A stretch of DNA of 64,000 nucleotides, from positions 88,713 through 152,712 of the forward strand of contig JBHIDJ010000001.1 in the NCBI GenBank assembly GCA_046760105.1. Reading direction: 5' to 3'. The notes beneath the pieces were generated by a model. That model did no database searches and was not told the DNA's origin. It worked only from the letters and a program-made list of their open reading frames with translations. Positions 35,639 to 42,855 of this stretch are shown here, piece by piece. The stretch is from JBHIDJ01 sp046760105 (GTDB lineage: Bacteria > Pseudomonadota > Gammaproteobacteria > Acidiferrobacterales > SPGG2). How positions within the stretch are numbered: the stretch's first letter is position 1; each line of letters begins with the position of its first letter. Position numbers and translations under genes: made by a program.

Positions 35639-36069
35639 TAGCGCGTTCGTGGACAGATCTCAATGTCGGCGAAGAAGTATGCAATCTCGGTTCTTGCGGT
35701 TCCTGGTCCGTCCGATCCATGGACGGCGTTGCGCTCGACGTTTTCAGCAAAATCTGCACGGATGGTGCCCGTGGCGGCCTCTCGCGGATCGGTTGCGCCC
35801 ATAACTTCGCGGTTCTTGGCAATGGCATTTTCGCCTTCGAGCACCTGTACCAACACCGGCCCCGATGTCATGAACTTCACTAAATTGTTAAAAAAGGGTC
35901 GCTCGCGATGAACCGCGTAGAAACCCTCGGCCTGCTGCTTTGTCAGCTGCAGCATCTTCGCGGCCACGATTCGTAATCCCGCCTTTTCAAGGCGAGCACA
36001 TACTTCGCCGATCAGGTTCTTGGCCACCGCATCAGGCTTGACAATCGAGAGCGTCCGATCGACAGCCAT
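35638..36069 (-). CDS. ndk: Nucleoside diphosphate kinase
   Basis: Transfers gamma-phosphate between NTPs and NDPs through a phospho-His. 143 residues. The active site is NAVHGSDGP with H117. The N-terminus (RTLSIVKPDAVAKNLIGEV) is typical. It lies between iscA and rlmN, 211 bp after iscA, a gap containing no recognisable gene. Confidence 0.97.
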   Translation of the reverse strand: MAVDRTLSIVKPDAVAKNLIGEVCARLEKAGLRIVAAKMLQLTKQQAEGFYAVHRERPFFNNLVKFMTSGPVLVQVLEGENAIAKNREVMGATDPREAATGTIRADFAENVERNAVHGSDGPGTARTEIAYFFADIEICPRTR

Positions 36070-36279
36070 CCAAATCTCCGGGAGAGTGTTAAGAAGCTAA
36101 CGCAACCGATTAAAAGTAAGAGAATATTTGTCCCGCCCACAACGCGGCCTAGTGTAGCGTCTAGCAGCTAGGCAGACAAATATCATGGTTGCCTACCCGC
36201 CCGAAGTTGTCGTCACCGCGACGGCCCGGGACTACGAGCGGTATTTGTGGTTCGAAGGGTAAAGAATCAGCTGCGGCCG

Positions 36280-36603
36280 TCAGACGTTAAAACTCTCGCC
36301 GCAGCCGCAAGCATTCTTTACGTTTGGGTTATTGAATCTGAAACCCTCGTTTAGGCCATAGCGGCCGTAATCCAGCTCGGTTCCCTCCAAATAAGGCAGA
36401 CTCTTGCCGTCCACAATGATTTTCAGACCCCGACTTTCGAATACGTGATCCCCTGGTCCAATGCGATCGGCATAATCCACCACATACATCAGTCCTGAGC
36501 ATCCGGTGCTCTTCACGCCGACGCGTAGTCCTTCGCCCTTGCCGTGCTGGTGCAAGAATGTTCGTACGTGCTTGGCGGCGGCTTCAGTTAGCGTAAGTGG
36601 CAT
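36280..36603 (-). CDS. iscA: Iron-sulfur cluster assembly protein IscA (A-type carrier)
   Basis: A-type carrier for Fe-S clusters. 107 residues. The three invariant cysteines are C35 (STGCSG), C99 and C101 (ACGCGESF). It directly follows iscR by 56 bp. The scaffold iscU and desulfurase iscS, which normally sit between, are absent, as are hscB, hscA and fdx downstream. It could equally serve as a general ErpA-like carrier. Confidence 0.94.
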   Translation of the reverse strand: MPLTLTEAAAKHVRTFLHQHGKGEGLRVGVKSTGCSGLMYVVDYADRIGPGDHVFESRGLKIIVDGKSLPYLEGTELDYGRYGLNEGFRFNNPNVKNACGCGESFNV

Positions 36604-36659
36604 CTGTTATGCTGTAACCTTTGGCATCAATCATGCCGCATCGGGACTATGCACCAACG

Positions 36660-37121
36660 CTAGCGTGGTGCTGCAGCTTTTTGCGCTCGCTGTTCCTGTC
36701 GCTGCGCCACTTCCCTTACATGTTCTCGCGTCACCAGGTCGGCCAACGTGATGTTGTCAAGAAAATGGTGGATCTGATCACTCAGCTTTTCCCACAGATA
36801 GTGGGTCAAACAGATCTCACCGTCGGGGCAGCTCTTTTCGGCGCCGCCACAGGTCGCATCGATGTTCTCGTTGATCGCAACGATGATTTGCGCGACCGAG
36901 ATCTTGTCCGGTTCTTTGGCGAGATTATAGCCACCCCCCGGCCCGCGGATACTATCCACCAAGCCACGACGACGCAAGCGTGCGAATAGCTGCTCCAGAT
37001 AGGAAAGGGAGATCCCTTGGCGACGGGCTATGTCGGCCAAGGTAACCGCCCCCTGCTCGTAGTGCAGCGCGAGATCCAACATGGCCGTCACGGCGTAACG
37101 CCCTTTCGTGGTCAGCTTCAT
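36660..37121 (-). CDS. iscR: Fe-S cluster regulator IscR (Rrf2 family)
   Basis: Winged-helix repressor/activator whose [2Fe-2S] cluster reports Fe-S status. 153 residues. The HTH is at about 28-50 (LADIARRQGISLSYLEQLFA), wing GPGGGYNL, and cluster cysteines C91, C98 and C104 (CGGAEKSC, GEICLTH) are all present, with the H107-type His. It heads the gene run towards der; a candidate promoter with an IscR-like box lies upstream. Confidence 0.95.
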   Translation of the reverse strand: MKLTTKGRYAVTAMLDLALHYEQGAVTLADIARRQGISLSYLEQLFARLRRRGLVDSIRGPGGGYNLAKEPDKISVAQIIVAINENIDATCGGAEKSCPDGEICLTHYLWEKLSDQIHHFLDNITLADLVTREHVREVAQRQEQRAQKAAAPR

Positions 37122-37154
37122 CCTTAGTTACCTGCTCAATCAATAAGTTAAGTC

Positions 37155-37182
37155 AGTCTACTTCCCTGATTTACTTAGTCAA
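37155..37182 (-). promoter_or_regulatory. Candidate iscR promoter with overlapping IscR type 1-like site
   Basis: On the minus strand TTGACT (37177-37182), 16 bp, TAGACT (37155-37160); TTGACTAAGTAAATCAGGG resembles the type 1 IscR half-site arrangement over a -35. Autoregulation would be expected but is inferred. Confidence 0.45.
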
Positions 37183-37302
37183 CGATTCAAACGAGACGTT
37201 CCCTTATGATCATCACCATAGATGATTTTAGACCCAATGCACGTAATCGGGGGGCCAAATTCGCCCTTTCCATCCAACCTTATATATTAGTATATACTAA
37301 TA

Positions 37303-38052
37303 TTAGCGCTGGCAACCATCTGTACTGCGCTGACGTTGCACCGCCGTGAGTATGCCCCGCAGGATGTTGATCTCGTTCTCATCGAGCTGCACGCGATTGA
37401 ATAGTCGGTACAGCCGCCGCATCAATTTGCGCGGGTTTGCCGGATCCAGAAAGCCGATTTGCACCAGGACCGTTTCCAGATGCCGGTAAAAGCGGTCGAC
37501 ATCTTCACTCGACGCAAACGGTACGCTAGTTTCATGCCATTCGATTGTCTCGCCTCGGGATTGCCTATAGCTGGCGCGGAGAATCTCGTAGTCCATCACC
37601 TGCACAGCGCAAGCAAGGTTAAGGGACGCATACTCGGGATTTGCGGGAATTGCCACCACGTACTGGCAGAGGTCGAGCTCCGCATTGGTTAGACCCATTT
37701 TCTCCCGTCCGAACACCAGCGCCACTGGGCCGCGGCGTGCCTCCATGACCAACCGCTCGGCACAGGTTCGCGGCTCCAGCGCCGGCCACGGGATCGATCG
37801 CGTACGCGTGCTGGTTCCGACGACTAGCCGACAGTCTGCTAACGCCTGCTCGAACGAACTGCATTGGACCGCCTTGCTCAATACATCGTCGGCCCCAGCC
37901 GCCCGAGCACGCGCCTCGGGACCCAAGTAATCGACGGGCGACACCAGGTAAAGCGTATTAAGACACATCGTTTTCATCGCCCGCGCGGTGGCACCGATGT
38001 TGCCGGGATGGGTAGGGTTCACCAGTACGATGCGGATGTTTTTCAGCGACAT
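37303..38052 (-). CDS. trmJ: tRNA (Cm32/Um32) methyltransferase TrmJ
   Basis: SPOUT-class 2'-O-methyltransferase acting on position 32 of tRNAs. 249 residues. The N-terminal signature NPTHPGNIGATARAMK (12-27), LVFGREKMGLTNAEL and the knot IPANPEYASLNLACAVQV are present. The C-terminal extension is TrmJ-type. It is divergent from suhB. In many gammaproteobacteria trmJ sits between suhB and iscR, as here. Confidence 0.95.
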   Translation of the reverse strand: MSLKNIRIVLVNPTHPGNIGATARAMKTMCLNTLYLVSPVDYLGPEARARAAGADDVLSKAVQCSSFEQALADCRLVVGTSTRTRSIPWPALEPRTCAERLVMEARRGPVALVFGREKMGLTNAELDLCQYVVAIPANPEYASLNLACAVQVMDYEILRASYRQSRGETIEWHETSVPFASSEDVDRFYRHLETVLVQIGFLDPANPRKLMRRLYRLFNRVQLDENEINILRGILTAVQRQRSTDGCQR

Positions 38053-38147
38053 TTGCGCTCCTCGTCTACACGCCTTGTCTTTCCACCGTTAGCTGTGGTT
38101 TATACAATGCGCCTCCTTGCTGTATCTGCCAATACGCGGGGCGTTCC

Positions 38148-38945
38148 ATGCATCCCATGCTCAACACCGCTGTTAAGGCGGCACGCCGTGCCGGCAACAT
38201 TATCATGCGGCATATCGATCAACTCGAACGGCTGGCGATCGAAACCAAAGGCCGCAATGACTTTGTGAGCGAGGTGGATCGCCAGGCAGAAACGAAAATC
38301 ATCCAGACCATTAAGGGCGCTTATCCCGATCACGCCGTGCTTGCTGAAGAAAGCGGGCGACAGCCAGGAAATGATTACCTGTGGATCATTGATCCACTGG
38401 ACGGCACGACCAATTACTTACATGGCTATCCCCAGTTCGCGGTGTCGATCGCGCTTCAACATCGCGGCAGACTGGAGCAGGCTGTGGTGCTCGATCCGCT
38501 GCGCAACGAGTTATTCACCGCGTCGCGCGGGCGCGGTGCACAGCTAAATGACCGTCGGATGCGCGTCAGCCAGGTGGCAAACCTCAAATTCGCCTTGCTG
38601 GGCACCGGCTTTCCGTTCAGAACCCACATGCATCTGGAGACTTGGATCAACACCTTCCGGGTGTTGTTGACGCATAGCAGCGGCGTACGCCGTGCTGGTT
38701 CGGCAGCACTCGATCTAGCCGCTGTCGCCTCTGGCCGGCTTGATGGGTTCTGGGAGATCGGTCTGAGCGCCTGGGATATGGCGGCGGGTGCGCTGCTTAT
38801 CGAGGAGGCCGGTGGGCTGATCGGGGATTTTTCCGGCAGCCAAGCCTTTCTCGAAACCGGTAATGTGGTGGCCGGTAACCCACAGGTCTACGACAAAATG
38901 CTAGCGCTTATCGGGCCCCTTTTGCCGCCCGATCTGAGGCGGTGA
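38148..38945 (+). CDS. suhB: Inositol-1-monophosphatase SuhB
   Basis: Mg-dependent phosphatase that also binds transcription antitermination complexes on rRNA operons in enterics. 265 residues. Metal-binding motifs are LAEESG, DPLDGTTNYLHG and WDMAAGALLIEEAGG. The 3' end overlaps the 3' end of the convergent gene by 45 bp. Confidence 0.96.
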   Translation: MHPMLNTAVKAARRAGNIIMRHIDQLERLAIETKGRNDFVSEVDRQAETKIIQTIKGAYPDHAVLAEESGRQPGNDYLWIIDPLDGTTNYLHGYPQFAVSIALQHRGRLEQAVVLDPLRNELFTASRGRGAQLNDRRMRVSQVANLKFALLGTGFPFRTHMHLETWINTFRVLLTHSSGVRRAGSAALDLAAVASGRLDGFWEIGLSAWDMAAGALLIEEAGGLIGDFSGSQAFLETGNVVAGNPQVYDKMLALIGPLLPPDLRR

Positions 38946-40697
38946 TGACGACTCCTCGCCACTCACTTCGGCAAATACAAACTGGTCGAAGGATGCCGTA
39001 CGCTCAAGCAACTTCAGCGGGCGCACAACGCGGGCAATCCCATCCGACTCGGCCAGGTAAAGGTCGCAGCCTGGCTCATACATTCCGCGTGCGGCCAGGA
39101 GCGTAGGTGGTCGCTGCAGCACAGGCATTGCCGGCAGCAGTAGCGCTTGTGTATAACGCCTGCCGGCGTCTGACACGGGTTTTACCGCTGCCGGCTTCAA
39201 CTCGGGCGCAATGCGCTCAACGCCCATCTCCACGCGGCCCGAAGCAGGGCTCTTGATCCATCGAACAACGCCGACGTGCCAGACATCGGTATCATTAGCC
39301 CCCTGTATGCCGATGACATCACCGACGCGTACATGTGCCCCCACTTCTCCTTCGCGGGAGAGCAACAACCCGCGCGCACTCTCATCGCGCAGCTGCCAGC
39401 GGTCGACCGGGCACACCTCCGGCGTCGACAACTTGGCCTCCGCCAGCCAGCGAGGCACACCGGGCATAATGGAAGGCACTTTGGGAGCTGTCGATTCGGC
39501 CTTCGGGGACCGTTTGCGAGTGTCGTCGCGTCCGGCCGTCGACGCTCGCTGCGGCGTCGCCTGATGCTCTGCCCGTGCCCCATGCTCAGCCTCGTCGGGT
39601 GGCGTGAATGGCTTGCGCCCGCTACTAAAGAAGTGCAAGGCATTCACGCCTGTGCACAGCGAGAGATGACCGCGAATCTTAGTGCGCGAGTACTGTCGTT
39701 TAGGCGTCAGTCCCCAGGAGCGTATCATCCGACGCAAGATGTCCCGGCACCCGGTATCTGTTAATTCCGCACCCAGACCGAGAAACCGTGCCGGCGACTC
39801 GCCCTGCTCGATCCGTTTGATAAAACCATGCACAGCGCGTGCAAGCTCGATCGCGTTTAGTGCGCGCAGATCCGGGGATGGCTCCGGCGAATGCTCCTGC
39901 GGAAAGGGGGTCGGCGGCGCATCCGCTGACAGATCGATCAAAAAGTGTCCGACGGAGTCGGGCATCTGCAGCTGCTGGGTAATCGTCGCTTTCTGCGCGT
40001 GGCCACCAAGGAAATTGTGAACGTGATTGCACTCATTCTGCGGTAGCTGATAGGGGTTGCACAACCCCAACAACACGATCTGCAGGTAACGCTGCAATAT
40101 CGTGGTGGTGCCAGCCTCCTCGTCCTCCGAGACCTGGACGGCCTGCGTTAGCGTGCCCTGCTCTTCCGCGTAGCGATAAAGGACGTGAACTTCGCGCCAT
40201 ACGCCGACAGGCTGCGGCATATAAACCTGGTAAGATCGCAACAGCAACTCGCCCAGATACCACACCGCCCGCTCTTTGGCCAACGCCAGCTGGCTCTTCT
40301 TGCCCCACGGTATGCGGACCGCCTGCAGATCGCGGATGGCGCACTTGTAACCGATAGCCATCTCCATTTGCAGCTGGCGGATAAACTCGGCGAGCTGTCG
40401 CATCTCCTCCGGTAGCGGCAGTGCCAGCCCAGCAAAGTTGGAGTGCAGCACCGATGACACGGTCGCTACCGGGCTACGGTACAGCTCCATCAGCTCGAGG
40501 CGGGTCTGTGGCGTGACGTCAAGGCGGTTTAAGGTGTAGAGCGCCTGGTAGATATCTCGGGCCGCATCGCCACTATCGGCCAGCGGTAGGGATGTCAGCC
40601 ACTCGCGCGCCTCCTTGGGATTGGTTTCGGTCACCCAAGCAGAGACTTCCTTATCCGGAACATAAAGCGCGACGCTGCTCACCGCGACTTCTCCCAC
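38901..40697 (-). CDS. Large cytoplasmic protein with C-terminal PilZ-like domain
   Basis: 598 residues, no signal or membrane segment. The N-terminal two thirds is a mostly helical domain I cannot name (DARDIYQALYTLNRLDVTPQTRLELMELY region; HNFLGGHAQKA). The C-terminal part from about 430 (DRWQLRDESARGLLLSR, GDVIGIQ, WHVGVVRWIKSPASGRVEMGVE) has the strand pattern and D-x-S-xx-G feature of PilZ domains, but the canonical RxxxR is weak. A c-di-GMP receptor role is therefore possible, not shown. It is convergent with suhB with 45 bp overlap, and a single gene. Confidence 0.75.
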   Translation of the reverse strand: MGEVAVSSVALYVPDKEVSAWVTETNPKEAREWLTSLPLADSGDAARDIYQALYTLNRLDVTPQTRLELMELYRSPVATVSSVLHSNFAGLALPLPEEMRQLAEFIRQLQMEMAIGYKCAIRDLQAVRIPWGKKSQLALAKERAVWYLGELLLRSYQVYMPQPVGVWREVHVLYRYAEEQGTLTQAVQVSEDEEAGTTTILQRYLQIVLLGLCNPYQLPQNECNHVHNFLGGHAQKATITQQLQMPDSVGHFLIDLSADAPPTPFPQEHSPEPSPDLRALNAIELARAVHGFIKRIEQGESPARFLGLGAELTDTGCRDILRRMIRSWGLTPKRQYSRTKIRGHLSLCTGVNALHFFSSGRKPFTPPDEAEHGARAEHQATPQRASTAGRDDTRKRSPKAESTAPKVPSIMPGVPRWLAEAKLSTPEVCPVDRWQLRDESARGLLLSREGEVGAHVRVGDVIGIQGANDTDVWHVGVVRWIKSPASGRVEMGVERIAPELKPAAVKPVSDAGRRYTQALLLPAMPVLQRPPTLLAARGMYEPGCDLYLAESDGIARVVRPLKLLERTASFDQFVFAEVSGEESSSPPQIGRQKGPDKR

Positions 40698-41026
40698 AGA
40701 TGAATCGCCATTTTCTTGGCCATTTCAAGCTATTATAGGCTAAACCTAAAGCAAGTTAATGGGGGCACTCTCCCTACCCAACCTGAGCGGTCCGACACGG
40801 GCGCGCCAGCGCAACCGCAGGGGGGCCACAGCGGCTATCACAAGGTGTCAGCGCAGCCTGCAGCGACGGCGACGATATCAGGGCCTTGATTTCCGGTTGC
40901 AACCGCTGGCGATGCGAATCCAAACCGTGGTGTTACAAACGTTGCTCGCCGTTCTCGGCTGTAGCTGCGAGGCATAACTGAGCTTTTTGATTAAACTAAG
41001 CACCTAGACTCCCGGGGGAGACTGTT
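40698..41026. other. 329-bp intergenic region
   Basis: Upstream of two divergent genes. Contains TATTATAGG near 40731 as a possible -10 for the minus-strand gene and a GGGGGAG RBS at 41014-41020 for the plus-strand gene. A 72-codon frame (40759-40977) is Arg-rich and unlike protein; I see no gene. Confidence 0.5.
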
Positions 41027-42307
41027 GTGAGCACAATTGCCGTCGTCGGACTAGGATATGTGGGTTTGCCGCTTGCCATCGAATTTGGCAAGCAATGGGA
41101 GACTATTGGCTACGACTCGGATAGCGCCAAGATAGACAACTATAGACGCGCGGTCGATCCGAGCGGTCAGGTCAGCGCTGACGAATTACGCGCCGCCACG
41201 AAGCTTGTGTTCACCGCCGACGCGACGCCATTATCACACGCCGATTACATCATTGTTGCCGTCCCCACCCCCGTGGATGACGCCCACCAGCCGGACTTCG
41301 GGCCGCTGCTGGCGGCCAGCCAAACTGTTGCCCGCCACCTCAAGCGCGGCGCAACCGTCGTATATGAATCCACCGTATACCCCGGTGCGACCGAAGAGGT
41401 GTGTATCCCCGTACTGGAGCAGGTCTCCGGCATGACGTGGAAACAAGATTTTCATGTTGGCTACTCGCCCGAGCGCATCAATCCCGGAGACCGGGAGCAC
41501 ACGCTGCCGAACATCGTGAAGGTCGTCGCCGGCGATGACGCGGGAACTTTGGAAAGCATGGCCGAACTCTATGAGTCGGTCGTCAACGCCGGCATCCACC
41601 GCGCCTCCAGCATCAAAGTGGCGGAGGCAGCCAAGGTGATCGAGAACACGCAGCGTGATCTCAACATCGCGCTGATGAATGAACTTGCAATCATCTTTAA
41701 TCGAACCGGCATCGATACCTTGGAGGTACTTGAAGCGGCCGAAACCAAGTGGAACTTTCTCTCCTTTAGACCGGGTCTCGTTGGCGGCCACTGCATCGGC
41801 GTTGATCCGTATTACTTGACGTACAAGGCGGAAAAGCTGGGCTATCATCCGCAGGTCATTCTGGCCGGGCGCCAGATCAATGACGGCATGGGCAAATACA
41901 TCGCCGAACAGACGATCAAGTGCATGATTGGACATGGTGGCCCGATTAAAGATGCGAAAGTCAACGTGCTCGGGCTTACCTTCAAGGAAGATTGCCCCGA
42001 TCTGCGTAATTCACGGGTGATCGATGTTATCGACGAATTGAGGTCATACGGTGTCCAGGTTTACGTACACGATCCCGTCCCGGTACAGGCGGAGGCACAC
42101 CGCGAATACGATATTGACCTCATGGACTGGAACGAGCTTCCCGTTGCCGACGGTGTTATCGTCGCTGTCGCGCACCGGCAATTCATCGAAAAGCCCATCG
42201 ACAGCTACCTGGAGAAGTTGATTCCAAACGGCTGCTTTATTGATGTGAAGTCCAGGTTCGATCCTGCCACGTTGCGCAGCGCCGGCATAACCGTCTGGCG
42301 CCCATGA
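41027..42307 (+). CDS. tviB: UDP-N-acetyl-D-galactosamine/glucosamine 6-dehydrogenase (TviB/WbpO-type)
   Basis: NAD-dependent oxidation of a UDP-HexNAc to the uronic acid, for capsule or O-antigen. 426 residues from the GTG at 41027, with RBS GGGGGAG. The Rossmann motif is GLGYVGLPLA (8-17). Nucleophile C256 lies in GGHCIGVDPYYLTYKAE. KEDCPDLRNSRV is the UDP-binding end typical of the TviB/WbpO branch rather than Ugd. No partner epimerase or glycosyltransferase is adjacent. Confidence 0.9.
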   Translation: MSTIAVVGLGYVGLPLAIEFGKQWETIGYDSDSAKIDNYRRAVDPSGQVSADELRAATKLVFTADATPLSHADYIIVAVPTPVDDAHQPDFGPLLAASQTVARHLKRGATVVYESTVYPGATEEVCIPVLEQVSGMTWKQDFHVGYSPERINPGDREHTLPNIVKVVAGDDAGTLESMAELYESVVNAGIHRASSIKVAEAAKVIENTQRDLNIALMNELAIIFNRTGIDTLEVLEAAETKWNFLSFRPGLVGGHCIGVDPYYLTYKAEKLGYHPQVILAGRQINDGMGKYIAEQTIKCMIGHGGPIKDAKVNVLGLTFKEDCPDLRNSRVIDVIDELRSYGVQVYVHDPVPVQAEAHREYDIDLMDWNELPVADGVIVAVAHRQFIEKPIDSYLEKLIPNGCFIDVKSRFDPATLRSAGITVWRP

Positions 42308-42477
42308 CGGCTAGCAGTTTGGACGATAGCGTGCTGCGCCTATACCGTCTGAGCGTTCGATCGCAGTAGGTTGCGAAACGGACCCCCGGCAAGCCGCCGC
42401 GAACCCGATTTCATTCCGTAGCGGGATGCGTGTATCATTCGCGCCGTCTCAGCCGTTAAGCATTATGGAGATAAGTA

Positions 42478-42801
42478 ATGACCTACGTGGTCACTGAAAG
42501 TTGTATTAAATGCAAATATACCGATTGTGTCGAGGTATGCCCCGTGGATTGCTTTCACGAGGGGGGCAACATGCTGGTGATTGATCCTGAGGAGTGTATC
42601 GATTGCACGCTGTGTGTACCGGAATGTCCTGTCGACGCAATTTACGCGGAAGACGATCTGCCGGAAGATCAGATGCAGTACTTACAACTCAACGCGGATC
42701 TGGCAAATGAATGGCCGGTCATTACTGAAATGAAACCGGCGCCAGCGGATGCGGCCGACTGGGAAAAGGTCAAGGATAAGCTTCAGTATCTTGAGCGCTA
42801 G
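42478..42801 (+). CDS. fdxA: 7Fe-8S ferredoxin FdxA
   Basis: Low-potential electron carrier. 107 residues. Cysteines 9, 17 and 50 fit the [3Fe-4S] site and 21, 40, 43 and 46 the [4Fe-4S] site; C12 and C25 are extra. The C-terminal extension (residues 60-107) is as in Azotobacter FdI-type ferredoxins. It is a different type from the [2Fe-2S] Fdx of the isc operon and does not replace it. RBS GGAG lies 7 nt upstream. Confidence 0.95.
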   Translation: MTYVVTESCIKCKYTDCVEVCPVDCFHEGGNMLVIDPEECIDCTLCVPECPVDAIYAEDDLPEDQMQYLQLNADLANEWPVITEMKPAPADAADWEKVKDKLQYLER

Positions 42802-42855
42802 GGGGATGTCTAAGGGCATCTGGCTGCCAGGTCGTTATCCGGCTCGCTGCTGATA

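Noticed and set aside
40759..40977. 72-codon frame upstream of the UDP-sugar dehydrogenase
   Set aside because: Arg-rich low-complexity product, no RBS, overlaps the probable promoter region.
42478..42801. fdxA as the missing Fdx of the isc operon
   Set aside because: It is a 7Fe-8S ferredoxin, not the [2Fe-2S] type encoded in isc operons.
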